Origin: Gudongella sp046224405
GTDB taxonomy: Bacteria; Bacillota; Clostridia; Tissierellales; Tissierellaceae
Length of the DNA stretch: 64,000 bases
Direction: 5' to 3'
Assembly (NCBI RefSeq): GCF_046224405.1
Contig: NZ_JBJXRK010000002.1
Coordinates: 62,001-126,000, forward strand
The translations under genes were made by a program, and so were the position numbers. Under the pieces are notes generated by a model, which was not told where the DNA came from, did not search any database, and saw nothing but the letters and a program-made list of their open reading frames with translations. Below are positions 17,256 to 26,269 of the stretch, one piece after another (the first letter of the stretch is position 1; each line of letters opens with the position of its first letter).

Positions 17256-18323
17256 ATGAAACTATCAATAGGAAGCACCATCCAAAAACTGAGACAGAAC
17301 AAAGGAATTTCGATAGATCAGTTTGCACATGCGCTTGGTACAACACCAGATGTTGTTGAAAGGTGGGAGAACAGTTCCTCCTATCCGGACATCACTATGC
17401 TCTCACCAATAGCAAGGCTCCTGGGAACTTCACTGGATGCACTTTTGATGTTTGAAACAGAAATAAGTCCAGATGATGTAACAAACATCTACAAGGTTTG
17501 TGCGGAAAAGTTCGAAACTGGCGATTACGACGATGCCCTTTTGGTATGTGAAAACTATTTGGAGGCATACCCAAACAGTCTTTTCCTGAAATTCAGGATG
17601 GGTAGCCTTTTGCAGGAATATATCCAGATGGCTGAAACCGAGGATCAGGCAAACACTGTTCTGGACAGATCCATTTCTTTACTTGAAGCAGCCTCTGTAA
17701 TTGATGACCTGGAGGTTAAGCAGGCCTCACTGTATGTACTTAGCAGTCTGTACACCATGAAGGAAGATTATGACAAGGCAATTGAGGTTCTCAATACACT
17801 TCCAAAGCTTAACGTAAATACTGACTTCATGCTATCGACAATATATTCCATAACTGGGGACAGTGAAAGTGCCAAAATTGTGGAACAGGAAAGTCTTTTC
17901 AACAATATCAACAACTCAATTATTGCACTTGCCAGCATGTGGGGCACCGCTCTTAAGGAGAGGGATCTTGAATTTGCAATGGAGCTTGCAACCCTCCAGA
18001 GAAAAATGATTGTAGATTATAACCTTGAGGGTTACCTTATGGGAAACAACATACTTATGTTTGCAGACATCTATGCTGTGAAAAAGGATGTGGACAGAAC
18101 CCTGGACTATATTGAAAGATATGTTGATTGGGCATTGAAAAACGAAAACTCCGATTTGGATCTGTCAAAAAACAAGTTCTTCTATCTGGTTGAGAACCTT
18201 AATCCCAGCATGAGCTTCGAATACCAGCGACAAAACTTTATTAGCAATGTAATCAAGAATCAGGATTATGACCTGGTGAAATACACCGACAGGTACAAGA
18301 AGATCATTTCAAAAATAATCTAG
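17256..18323 (+). CDS. XRE-type HTH regulator with TPR-like C-terminal region
   Basis: The protein has 355 residues. Residues 5-62 are a Cro/CI-type HTH (IGSTIQKLRQNKGISIDQFA, then TTPDVVERWENSSSYPD). Residues 80-350 are helical with TPR-like repeats (FETGDYDDALLVCENYLEAY; MKEDYDKAIEVLNTL). Such proteins resemble peptide-responsive or stress-tuned regulators. ATG 17256 follows AAGGAGG. The next gene, a DUF1576 membrane protein, starts 19 bp downstream, so it probably controls or senses for that membrane protein. Confidence 0.88.
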   Translation: MKLSIGSTIQKLRQNKGISIDQFAHALGTTPDVVERWENSSSYPDITMLSPIARLLGTSLDALLMFETEISPDDVTNIYKVCAEKFETGDYDDALLVCENYLEAYPNSLFLKFRMGSLLQEYIQMAETEDQANTVLDRSISLLEAASVIDDLEVKQASLYVLSSLYTMKEDYDKAIEVLNTLPKLNVNTDFMLSTIYSITGDSESAKIVEQESLFNNINNSIIALASMWGTALKERDLEFAMELATLQRKMIVDYNLEGYLMGNNILMFADIYAVKKDVDRTLDYIERYVDWALKNENSDLDLSKNKFFYLVENLNPSMSFEYQRQNFISNVIKNQDYDLVKYTDRYKKIISKII

Positions 18324-18342
18324 ATTGAAATTAGGTGATGGG

Positions 18343-19611
18343 ATGGAGAATGCAATTCTCAAATCGCTGGAGTTCAGCGAAAAGATAAAATATAGGATAA
18401 TGTACCTGTACTCAATTGCATTTATCCTCGCATCGTTTCTTTTTGACTCCTTTTATGGGCTTGTAAATGGGCTTGTCCATATAGCAATGTCTCCAACACT
18501 TCTATTGACGGACTATCTGGCCATAGGTGGTATTGGAGCTAGCCTCTTGAACAGCGGCGTTCTAATGCTATTGACAATTTTCATCGCCCGCAGGAATGAT
18601 GCCCTTATGAATGGTCCTCTCATAGCAGCAGTATTTACGGTGGGAGGCTTTGCTTTTTTCGGGAAAAACATTTACAACATCCAAGGAATTCTCCTGGGAG
18701 TATATATTTTTAGCCGGATCCAAAAGGACCATTTTACAAAATACATCATTATAGCTTATTTTGGAACTGCGCTTTCACCAATTGTCAGTCAGGTCAGCTT
18801 TGGGATGGGATTTGGTGTGTTTCCGGGGATAGTTTTGGGAGTAGGTGCCGGCTTAGTCATCGGATTGATCCTCCCGCCTTTGGCAAGCAGCTTCGTAAGG
18901 TTCCATCAAGGCTTCAATCTATATAATATCGGCTTCACATCCGGAATCATAGGCATGATACTAATGTCAGTATTTAGACTCAGTGGATATGACCATTCAC
19001 TGAATCAAATCATAGTTACTGAGACAAGCATTCCTTTATTGGTCCTACTGGTGTTGTATTTCTTCTCAATGATACTTGTTGGACTGATAACCTCGAAAAA
19101 CAGTTGGAAAGAATACAGATCCCTTCTAAAGAATCCCGGGCGATTGGTTACAGACTTTGTGTCACTTCACGGGTTCTCAACATCTATCCTAAATATGGGA
19201 GTTCTTGGTTTGTTGGGGATTCTTCTTGTATCCCTTCTGCAAGGTCCCATAAATGGTCCCATAATAGGGGGTATCTTTACACTGGTGGGATTTGGATCCT
19301 TTGGAAAACACCCTGGCAATTCACTTCCCATAATGGTGGGTGTTCTTGTTGCAGGCTTAATTGCCGGACTGCCGTTCTCATCTACAGGATTTTTGCTAAC
19401 GGTCCTTTTTGCCACAACTTTAGCCCCAATATCTGGACATTATGGTTATTTTGCAGGTATACTCGCAGGATTCCTTCATCTCGCATTGGTATCCAATCTT
19501 GGATATCTTCATGGGGGCATGAATCTTTACAACAATGGTTTTTCAGGAGGGTTTGTTGCAGCTTTTCTGGTTCCAATATTTGAATCTTACAAAAGGGAGA
19601 GGAATCTATGA
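18343..19611 (+). CDS. DUF1576 membrane protein with internal duplication
   Basis: The protein has 422 residues and about 11 hydrophobic segments. The two halves are clearly related: NGPLIAAVFTVGGFAFFGK matches NGPIIGGIFTLVGFGSFGK, and HQGFNLYNIGFTSG matches HGGMNLYNNGFSGG. Function is unknown; the duplication and conserved Asn-Gly-Pro and Asn-Leu-Tyr-Asn motifs suggest a channel or transporter. The start at ATG 18343 has TTAGGTGA just upstream; TTG at 18325 is less likely. It overlaps the following small gene by 4 bp. Confidence 0.85.
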   Translation: MENAILKSLEFSEKIKYRIMYLYSIAFILASFLFDSFYGLVNGLVHIAMSPTLLLTDYLAIGGIGASLLNSGVLMLLTIFIARRNDALMNGPLIAAVFTVGGFAFFGKNIYNIQGILLGVYIFSRIQKDHFTKYIIIAYFGTALSPIVSQVSFGMGFGVFPGIVLGVGAGLVIGLILPPLASSFVRFHQGFNLYNIGFTSGIIGMILMSVFRLSGYDHSLNQIIVTETSIPLLVLLVLYFFSMILVGLITSKNSWKEYRSLLKNPGRLVTDFVSLHGFSTSILNMGVLGLLGILLVSLLQGPINGPIIGGIFTLVGFGSFGKHPGNSLPIMVGVLVAGLIAGLPFSSTGFLLTVLFATTLAPISGHYGYFAGILAGFLHLALVSNLGYLHGGMNLYNNGFSGGFVAAFLVPIFESYKRERNL

Positions 19612-19946
19612 AGGACGAAAAATCCAAGCTTTTAAAAATCATGAATGAATTGGTAAGATTTTTCTTAAAGGCGGGCAATCACCACATCAATATCCAGATG
19701 GACCTTGATGATCATGAAGGTGTTATTATCCTGGAAGGATGCTGCACAAGAATATCAGATAAGCAAATCCGGGAACTGGACAGCATCATCAATTCACCCC
19801 GAAAGGATGAAGCGGAGGAGTATTACTGGAATCTCATTGGAAGCAATGATTTTTCTGAGCTGCATCTTTTGGGTGCTCTAGTAAACGATGGCGAAGTTGG
19901 ATATGAGGGCGACAATTTGAGGATAAAGGTTCGAAGAAAATTTTAG
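19608..19946 (+). CDS. Conserved small soluble protein linked to DUF1576
   Basis: The protein has 112 residues and no membrane segment. It is an alpha/beta protein, with KLLKIMNELVRFFLKAGNHH as first helix and then strands with DLDDHEGVIILEG and DNLRIKVRRK at the end. I do not recognise the family. The ATGA overlap with the DUF1576 gene suggests a partner or regulator of that membrane protein. Confidence 0.75.
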   Translation: MKDEKSKLLKIMNELVRFFLKAGNHHINIQMDLDDHEGVIILEGCCTRISDKQIRELDSIINSPRKDEAEEYYWNLIGSNDFSELHLLGALVNDGEVGYEGDNLRIKVRRKF

Positions 19947-19966
19947 GATGGTCAAGTGACCATCCT
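19945..19966. terminator. Hairpin between convergent genes, likely terminator
   Basis: AGGATGGTCA and TGACCATCCT form a 10-bp perfect stem with a 2-nt gap. The T-tracts are short on both sides. Confidence 0.55.
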
Positions 19967-20753
19967 ATTTCATATTCTCAATTATCCTCTCAAGGTTATC
20001 GTAAAAGTAAAGAGCGTTCTCTCCATCCAGCTTCATTTCATCCTTCTCTATTTCATCCAGATATTCCTGTAGAATCCTTGCTGTCCTCGTGTTAGGATTT
20101 TCCCTTATTGTTTCTTCATAAAGCTGAAGAATGTCATCCCTGATCTCACTCTTTCCCTCCTGGGCATAAACGTATTGATTGCCCAGACCCTGAATGGCCA
20201 GGCTCATATATGTGTCATAGAGATCCTCTAATCTGGTTCTGGTTTTTCCCTCTGGGTAGCTTTCCATATGACTTTCGATCTGAAGGGCCCTTTCCAGAAT
20301 TTCCTCGGCTGGAATGTTTATTCTCTCACCATCTGTGGTCTCATTCTCAACCTCCTTGTTCCATATTCTAAAGTATGACTTGAACTCATCTGATGCATGC
20401 TGGACATGTGGAGCAAGCTTCTGGAGCACTCCCTTAGTGTCGTAGCCCTGAGCGTAAAGATGGTTTTCCAGCTGAAATAGCATTTCGTCAACCCGAAACT
20501 CATCAAGGCTATCCACATTTTCCTTCAGGAAATTGATAATTTTATCCTCATCCATCCTCTGCTCGATATAGCTGTAGTATTCCTTGAGTATTTGAACCTG
20601 CTCAGTCTCCTCAAGGCGATCTCCTACAATCTCTACTGCCTTATCCTTTAAACCATCCACATCAACGTTTTCAGCGATTTTCTCCACCTCTCCCGAACAT
20701 CCTGCAATAAGCACCGTGCTGGCTAGTATAATGGCCACGAATAATTTTCTCAA
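19965..20753 (-). CDS. Lipoprotein of unknown function
   Basis: The protein has 262 residues. A lipoprotein signal peptide is clear: basic start, hydrophobic LFVAIILASTVLIAG and lipobox Cys at residue 19. The mature part is acidic and helical, without a motif I know; NPNTRTARILQEYLDEI near the end looks repeat-like. It should be anchored outside the membrane. The best start is TTG at 20753, nine bases after AAGGAG; the TTG at 20762 directly abuts that site. Confidence 0.75.
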   Translation of the reverse strand: MRKLFVAIILASTVLIAGCSGEVEKIAENVDVDGLKDKAVEIVGDRLEETEQVQILKEYYSYIEQRMDEDKIINFLKENVDSLDEFRVDEMLFQLENHLYAQGYDTKGVLQKLAPHVQHASDEFKSYFRIWNKEVENETTDGERINIPAEEILERALQIESHMESYPEGKTRTRLEDLYDTYMSLAIQGLGNQYVYAQEGKSEIRDDILQLYEETIRENPNTRTARILQEYLDEIEKDEMKLDGENALYFYDNLERIIENMK

Positions 20754-20879
20754 TTGAATCAACTCCTTGCTACTATTATACCTTCAAAAATCCATTTAAT
20801 TGTTACAAGACCATTACATAAGTAAAATGCTTCAAGCCGGATATCCATGACTTTATTGCATGAATAGGTTTTCCCTGCA

Positions 20880-20908
20880 TTGACACAAAGTGATTTCCTA
20901 AATATAAT
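20880..20908 (+). promoter_or_regulatory. Consensus sigma-A promoter of the amidohydrolase gene
   Basis: TTGACA (20880-20885) and TATAAT (20903-20908), both perfect, are separated by 17 bp. This is the strongest promoter match in the window. Confidence 0.85.
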
Positions 20909-20953
20909 TCTATTTAGCCGTACTTATTATTTGAAAATTAGGGAGGGATGCAT

Positions 20954-22147
20954 ATGACAAAGAAACAGACATTCTACAAGGGCTTTACACTTATAGATGG
21001 AACCGGAGGGAAACCTCTCCAAAATGCATTTATGGTTGTTGAGGATAAAAGGATAAAAAGAATCGGCAGGCTTGTTGATGCCGAATCAACCAATGGATAT
21101 GAGGTTGTTGACCTGCACGGTAAATATGTGATGCCTGGAATGATCAATGCCCATGTTCATATAATTATGGAGCCTGTGGCTGATCCAAACAAGCTTCTTA
21201 TGACAGAGTCAAAATACAAGACACTGTTAAGGGGAGTTGCCAACCTCAAGAAGCATCTTCATTCAGGTACAACCTATTTCCGAGACATGGGTGGATACGA
21301 TTATATGGACATAGTACTTAGGGATGAGGTCATGTCCGGTCTTGTCGAAGGTCCCGAGTTCCTCGCTTCAGGCAAGGTGATTACAATGACTGGCGGCCAC
21401 GGTTGGATGATGGGTCGGGAGGCAGACGGCCCTGAGGAAACCAGAAAGGCAGCAAGGGAGCAGCTTAAGGCTGGTGCTGATGTTGTAAAGATAATGGCTA
21501 CTGGCGGTGTAATGACACCTGGAGTTGAACCTGGAAGTCCTCAGCTTGAAGAGGATGAGATGAAAAGCGCTGTGGCTGAAGCCCACAAGGCCGGCAAAAA
21601 GACCGCCACACACGCACAGGGTACAACTGGTATAAAGAATGCCATTAGAGCTGGAATCGATTCAATCGAGCACGGAATATTCCTTGACGATGAAGCCATC
21701 CAGATGATGGTGGAGAGGGGTACATATCTGGTTCCAACTCTGGTAGCTCCCTATTTCATAGTTAAGAACGGTATTGCAGCAGGCATTCCCAAGTTCGCCG
21801 TGGACAAATCAGAACACGTGATGAAGTATCACGTTGACAGCTTCCAAAGAGCACTCAAGGCAGGGGTTAAGATTGCCATGGGAACAGACTCAGGAACGCC
21901 TTTCAACCAGCATGATGGAGGTCCTTGGGAAGTTAAGCTTATGGTGGAGAATGGAATGACTCCAATGGAAGGTATTGTTGCCGCCACAAGAAATGGAGCT
22001 GAGTGCCTTGGAATAGACAAGGACTACGGAACAGTTGAAAGAGGCAAGTTTGCAGATTTTATAGTTCTTGAGGAAGACCCACTGGAAAATATTGATGCTC
22101 TGTTTGATGTAAAAAGCGTTTATAAGCTTGGCAAGAAGGTTAAATAA
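20954..22147 (+). CDS. Metal-dependent amidohydrolase (prolidase/imidazolonepropionase-like)
   Basis: The protein has 397 residues. A beta-alpha-barrel amidohydrolase: HVH metal motif in NAHVHIIME, a lysine in VVKIMATGG that would be carboxylated, metal His in ATHAQG and SIEHG, and the catalytic Asp in MGTDSG. The small N- and C-terminal beta domain frames it (KGFTLIDGTGG; GTVERGKFADFIVLEEDP). This subgroup includes Xaa-Pro and other aryl-dipeptidases; the exact substrate cannot be told. The start is ATG 20954, seven bases after GGGAGG; ATG 20948 is too close. It is monocistronic behind a consensus promoter. Confidence 0.9.
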   Translation: MTKKQTFYKGFTLIDGTGGKPLQNAFMVVEDKRIKRIGRLVDAESTNGYEVVDLHGKYVMPGMINAHVHIIMEPVADPNKLLMTESKYKTLLRGVANLKKHLHSGTTYFRDMGGYDYMDIVLRDEVMSGLVEGPEFLASGKVITMTGGHGWMMGREADGPEETRKAAREQLKAGADVVKIMATGGVMTPGVEPGSPQLEEDEMKSAVAEAHKAGKKTATHAQGTTGIKNAIRAGIDSIEHGIFLDDEAIQMMVERGTYLVPTLVAPYFIVKNGIAAGIPKFAVDKSEHVMKYHVDSFQRALKAGVKIAMGTDSGTPFNQHDGGPWEVKLMVENGMTPMEGIVAATRNGAECLGIDKDYGTVERGKFADFIVLEEDPLENIDALFDVKSVYKLGKKVK

Positions 22148-22190
22148 TCATAATCCCCTGGAGTTCTTCCAGGGGATTATGATTATTATT
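22146..22190. terminator. Bidirectional terminator between amidohydrolase and cstA
   Basis: A 17-bp perfect stem (AATCATAATCCCCTGGA and complement) with a 5-nt loop and AT-rich flanks serves both convergent genes. Confidence 0.9.
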
Positions 22191-23604
22191 TTGCTGGTAC
22201 CGCCTCAAGCTTTGTTTTATATAGGAAAAATCCTATTGCAGCAATTGCAGCAATTGCTCCTGCAGGGTATGCAATTGTTGTTGGAAGACTGAAGCCCTCT
22301 GGTGCCTGAAGTATATAAGTTATGCTTACGGCAGTCATAAAGGTTGCCGGAAGACTTGTCATCCAGTGGCTCTTTGCCATTTTCACAAGGTAAGCTGATG
22401 CCGCCCAGAGAACTATCATTGCAAGCGTCTGGTTTGACCATGCAAAGTATCTCCAGATTATATTGAAATCAATCCTGGTCAATGCAAAGCCCACTACAAA
22501 TAATGGAAGTGACAGCAGTAGTCTCTTCTTGATAGGGCCCTGCTCGAAGTTCATGGCATCTGCAATGGTAAGTCTTGCGCTTCTAAAAGCAGTATCACCT
22601 GATGTTATTGGACATGCTATTACACCAAGCATGGCAAGAATTCCACCTACAGGACCAAGCAATGATGTGGAAATTGTATAGACAACCCCAGCTGGTCCTC
22701 CTCCTGTTGCCAAGACCTCTGAAAGTCCGCCTACTCCGTTGAAGAATGCCATTCCCGCTGCAGCCCAGATCATTGCAATTACACCTTCAGCAATCATTGA
22801 GCCGTAGAAAACCCTTCTTCCGTAGCTTTCCTTGGTCATACATCTTGCCATCATAGGTGACTGAGTCGCGTGGAATCCTGAAATCGCTCCACAGGCAATT
22901 GTCGTGAACAGTATGGCCCAAATGGGAAGTCCTCCAGGATGCAGGTTGGAAAGTGTGAATGCAGGCAGCTGATAGCCATCAATCACAAGTTTTGCGCCAA
23001 TTCCTGCAGCCATTATAAGCAATGATGCTCCAAATATTGGGTAGAGCTTACCGATTATCTTGTCAACTGGCAGAATAGTTGCCAAGAAGTAGTAGCCAAG
23101 TACTATTATAACCCATACCTGAAGGCTGTTCAGACCAAAGAGATTTAGATTTGCAAGAAGTCCGGCTGGTCCTGTCATGAATACCGTACCTACAAGAACA
23201 AGAAGCACCACAGAGAACACCCTCATAACCTGCCTAGCTCCGTTTCCAAGATACATTCCAACAATTTCTGAAATGCTCTTCCCTTCGTGTCTCACTGAAA
23301 GCATGCCCGAGAAATAGTCGTGAACCCCACCTGCAAAAATGCTTCCCAGTGCTATCCAGATGAATGCAACGGGACCGAAAAGTGCTCCCTGGATTGCTCC
23401 AAAGATTGGTCCTAGACCTGCAATGTTCAAAAACTGGATAAGAAAAATCCTTTTCCAGCTCATGGGCATGAAATCTATTCCGTCCTGAAGCCTTGTAGCT
23501 GGTGTCTCAATGGAGTCATCCGCTCCAAAATGCTTATCTACGACCTTGCCGTAGGTTATGTAACCAAACACCAAAATAATGATACCAATAATAAAGTATG
23601 TCAT
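22186..23604 (-). CDS. cstA: CstA-family carrier, probably pyruvate transporter (BtsT/CstA-like)
   Basis: The protein has 472 residues and about 13 membrane segments. CstA family features include GPIFGAIQGALFGP, GGVHDYFSGMLSVRHEGKSI and ACGAISGFHATQSPM, followed by ITSGDTAFRSARL. In E. coli the paralogues act in peptide and pyruvate uptake, and BtsT is controlled by the LytS/LytTR-type pair BtsS/BtsR. Here the same two regulator types lie directly upstream, so pyruvate import is the likely role. ATG 23604 has AGGAGG seven bases before, but that site is buried in a long hairpin (23611-23663). Confidence 0.93.
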   Translation of the reverse strand: MTYFIIGIIILVFGYITYGKVVDKHFGADDSIETPATRLQDGIDFMPMSWKRIFLIQFLNIAGLGPIFGAIQGALFGPVAFIWIALGSIFAGGVHDYFSGMLSVRHEGKSISEIVGMYLGNGARQVMRVFSVVLLVLVGTVFMTGPAGLLANLNLFGLNSLQVWVIIVLGYYFLATILPVDKIIGKLYPIFGASLLIMAAGIGAKLVIDGYQLPAFTLSNLHPGGLPIWAILFTTIACGAISGFHATQSPMMARCMTKESYGRRVFYGSMIAEGVIAMIWAAAGMAFFNGVGGLSEVLATGGGPAGVVYTISTSLLGPVGGILAMLGVIACPITSGDTAFRSARLTIADAMNFEQGPIKKRLLLSLPLFVVGFALTRIDFNIIWRYFAWSNQTLAMIVLWAASAYLVKMAKSHWMTSLPATFMTAVSITYILQAPEGFSLPTTIAYPAGAIAAIAAIGFFLYKTKLEAVPAK

Positions 23605-23610
23605 TGTAAA

Positions 23611-23663
23611 ACCTCCTGTATGTATTTTCATATCTAATATATATGAAAACAAATACAGGAGGT
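23611..23663 (-). promoter_or_regulatory. Long hairpin that hides the cstA ribosome-binding site
   Basis: The arms 23611-23633 and 23641-23663 pair over 23 positions with two mismatches, one of which can be G-U, around a 7-nt loop. In the mRNA the 3' arm contains the AGGAGGT ribosome site of cstA and the 5' arm its ACCTCCT complement. No T-run follows, so it is not a terminator. Translation of cstA should need melting of, or competition with, this stem. Confidence 0.7.
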
Positions 23664-23696
23664 CTATCTTTGTCCTATGATACACAAATCAGGTGT

Positions 23697-23727
23697 CAAG
23701 TTGCAAAATTTGATTCCAAGTTACAAA
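23697..23727 (-). promoter_or_regulatory. Direct repeat, candidate LytTR binding site upstream of cstA
   Basis: CAAGTTGCAAA (23697) and CAAGTTACAAA (23717) are repeated with a 20-bp period, two helical turns, as LytTR-domain regulators need. The second copy overlaps the end of the response-regulator gene. A TTGACA on the minus strand lies next to it but without a good -10. Confidence 0.55.
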
Positions 23728-24482
23728 TCCATATTCATCCTCTCCCGAAACTCCCTGACATATGTTCTGCTTACTGGAATACCCTCTTTGATACCCTTGT
23801 ACCTGACATTGTAGGTTGAATTGAACCATGGCTCTATTGACTCGATCAGATCTAGATTCAGGATATATGACTTGTGACTTCTGAAGAAGGACTCTCCCCT
23901 AAGTCTCTCGTATATCTCAGCAAGGGTTGAATTGATGGAGAATCTTCCCCTTTCAGTGTGGACAAATGTTGTCTTGTCCTCAATTGAAATGAAAAGGATC
24001 TCACTGGTCTCTATTGGAATCAACCTGTCATTGCTGTACCCAACTATCCTGGACGGTCTTCCCATTCCCATCTCCTTGATGATACTGTCTATTTTCTCAG
24101 CCTGGAGCTTCTCTCTGTGTATTATTATTCTCTTAATCTTCTCCAGACTTTTTTCAAGCCTCTCAGCTGACACCGGTTTAAGCAGATAATCCACAGCATT
24201 GACCTCAAACGCCTTGATTGCATACTTGTCATAGGCTGTTACAAAGACAATGTATGGTGGATTCTCCCTCTTTGATAGCTCCTGAGCAACCTGGACCCCA
24301 TTGATACCGGGCATGTTTATATCGAGAAAAACCAGTTGGGCATCTGTTTGCCAAGACTTCTCAAGTGCTTCAATTCCATTTTCAGCAATGTCAGCAACAT
24401 GGAAGTCACCCCTCTGGGATATCATCCAAGCCAACTCCTCCCTTGCAGGCTTTTCATCATCGACGACTATACAGCTTATCAC
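23721..24482 (-). CDS. LytTR-family response regulator
   Basis: The protein has 253 residues. The receiver domain (1-120) has DD at 8-9, phospho-acceptor Asp in LVFLDINMPG, Thr in FVTAYD and Lys in LLKPVS. The LytTR DNA-binding domain (about 150-250) has ILFISIEDKTTFVHT and SHKSYILNL. It probably activates cstA through the direct repeat at 23697-23727. The start is GTG at 24482, overlapping the kinase stop by 4 bp (GTGA), with AGGAGGT nine bases before. Confidence 0.93.
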   Translation of the reverse strand: MISCIVVDDEKPAREELAWMISQRGDFHVADIAENGIEALEKSWQTDAQLVFLDINMPGINGVQVAQELSKRENPPYIVFVTAYDKYAIKAFEVNAVDYLLKPVSAERLEKSLEKIKRIIIHREKLQAEKIDSIIKEMGMGRPSRIVGYSNDRLIPIETSEILFISIEDKTTFVHTERGRFSINSTLAEIYERLRGESFFRSHKSYILNLDLIESIEPWFNSTYNVRYKGIKEGIPVSRTYVREFRERMNMDL

Positions 24483-26176
24483 TGTGCATACACCTCCTGA
24501 CCATTGGGGATGAACATTCTAACCCTGGTGCCTTCATCCTCCCTGCTGGTGATCTGAAGTCCATAGTCCTTACCATATAGGTTTATCAGCCTGTCGTGGA
24601 CATTTCTAAGACCGATGCAATCCCTTGGACCACAGTCGTTTAGCAGTCTATCCAGTGTATCCTCAGGGATCCCAACGCCGTTGTCCACAACCTCAATTAT
24701 GGTTCCCTGATTGTTGTTTCTGGCTGATATGGTGACATTCCCTCCCTCCAACCTGTGGAGCACTCCATGCTTGATGGCATTTTCAACCAGTGGTTGAAGC
24801 AGCAAAGGTGGAATTTCACACTCAACTTCAGGCAAAATCTCATAATTAATCTTGAGCTTGTCCCCATGTCTTGCTTTCTCAATTTCAACATATGATACTA
24901 TGTGCTCAATCTCTTTGGTAAGAGGCACCTTGTCAGATGGCTCCTGGAGATTTGACCTGAAAAAGTCTCCAAGATGAACAAGAAGCTTTCTTGCCTCATC
25001 AGGCTGTGTCCTTGTATAGGAAACTATTGTATTGATTGCATTGAAGAGAAAATGCGGGTTTATCTGTGCCTGCAGAGCCTTCAATTCTGACTTGGCCAAT
25101 AGCTCCCTCTGCTGATCTATCCTACTTAGCTCCAACTGGGTTGAAAACAGCTGTGCAAGACCAAGGGCAAGCTCTGTCTCAACCATGGTGATTGATCTCT
25201 CTTCAGCCTTGTATAGCTTCAAGGCTCCTATTACCCTGCTTTCCTGTTTTATTGGAACAATTATGGCAGACCTCAGCTTACAACCCTTGTGGTCACAGCC
25301 TATATCCTGCTTGCTGTCGGCTATTGTAAAGCTGTCGCTGTGAAGGGCTTTCCTCGTAAGCTCAGTCATAAGGCCAATTCCAGGTTTATGATGGTCCTCA
25401 CCTTCACCCACATGAGCGATTATCCTTTCCCTGTCTGTAAAAGCCACTGCCTCAACATTTGTCATTTCCTTTATTATTTCAGCTGTCTTCATTGCAGTCT
25501 CTCCATTGAAGCCATCCCTGAAGAACATCGTCCTGTTGGCAATCTTCAGTGCCAATTGTGCCTGATAGGATGCTTCCTTCTCCATTCCATGCAGCACGCT
25601 ATCCACCATTGCAATAAATACAGCTATTCCAAGACCATTTGCAAGTATCATGGGGATACCTATGATTTCAACAAGCTCAAGTGCATCTCCATAAGGCTTG
25701 GCCATGAGGAGTATTATCACCATCTGCAGGACCTCAGCGGCAAACCCAGCCATAAGTGCAAATGTGAATCTGTGTTTTGAATGATCAAATCTCTTTTTGA
25801 GGAAACCGGCCATTGCTCCTTCTGATATGGTCGAAACCGCACAGGCAAGTGCTGTAAACCCTCCGATGTCAATAAGATACCTGTGTCCTCCAGCTATTAT
25901 CCCTGAAAGGATACCAACAAAGGGGCCTCCCAAGAGACCTCCCACAAAAACTCCTATGACCCTGGAATTTGCAATGGCACCCTGGATATGTATTCCGGTA
26001 TACGTACCTATGATTCCAAAGGAACCAAATATCAAAGCCAATGCCAGCTTGTCCAAAAGGCTGATCTTCCTCTTTGATACAAGCTTCCTGAACATTCCCA
26101 GTCTGGAGAGGAGAAATGCCAGAATCAATATCAAACCTACCCTGTTTATAAGATTTTCCAAACTTAAATATTCCAT
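24479..26176 (-). CDS. LytS-family sensor histidine kinase (BtsS-like)
   Basis: The protein has 565 residues. A 5TM-Lyt sensor region (1-195) with FVGGLLGGPFVGILSGIIAGGHR and a GAF domain (about 220-350) with two Cys in GCDHKGCKLRSAIIVP. The kinase core follows: the histidine motif QAQINPHFLFNAINTI, then LLLQPLVENAIKHG and VVDNGVGIP. In E. coli the BtsS homologue senses pyruvate. ATG 26176 has GAGGTG four bases upstream. Signal kinase, regulator and CstA carrier are arranged in order on one strand. Confidence 0.92.
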   Translation of the reverse strand: MEYLSLENLINRVGLILILAFLLSRLGMFRKLVSKRKISLLDKLALALIFGSFGIIGTYTGIHIQGAIANSRVIGVFVGGLLGGPFVGILSGIIAGGHRYLIDIGGFTALACAVSTISEGAMAGFLKKRFDHSKHRFTFALMAGFAAEVLQMVIILLMAKPYGDALELVEIIGIPMILANGLGIAVFIAMVDSVLHGMEKEASYQAQLALKIANRTMFFRDGFNGETAMKTAEIIKEMTNVEAVAFTDRERIIAHVGEGEDHHKPGIGLMTELTRKALHSDSFTIADSKQDIGCDHKGCKLRSAIIVPIKQESRVIGALKLYKAEERSITMVETELALGLAQLFSTQLELSRIDQQRELLAKSELKALQAQINPHFLFNAINTIVSYTRTQPDEARKLLVHLGDFFRSNLQEPSDKVPLTKEIEHIVSYVEIEKARHGDKLKINYEILPEVECEIPPLLLQPLVENAIKHGVLHRLEGGNVTISARNNNQGTIIEVVDNGVGIPEDTLDRLLNDCGPRDCIGLRNVHDRLINLYGKDYGLQITSREDEGTRVRMFIPNGQEVYAQ

Positions 26177-26244
26177 AAAACACCTCAATTCTGAATTCAT
26201 CAACAGTATATATATTTTATTGTCCCAAATCAAGGCAAAATTTG

Positions 26245-26264
26245 GACCCCTGTCTCCAGGGGTC
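26245..26264 (-). terminator. Probable terminator after pepF
   Basis: GACCCCTG and CAGGGGTC with a 4-nt loop, followed on the minus strand by CAAATTTTG; the T-tract is modest. Confidence 0.55.
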
Positions 26265-26269
26265 TAGTT

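Noticed and set aside
23611..23663. Terminator between the response regulator and cstA
   Set aside because: Neither strand has a T-run after the stem, and the arm contains the cstA ribosome site, which fits a translational control hairpin better.
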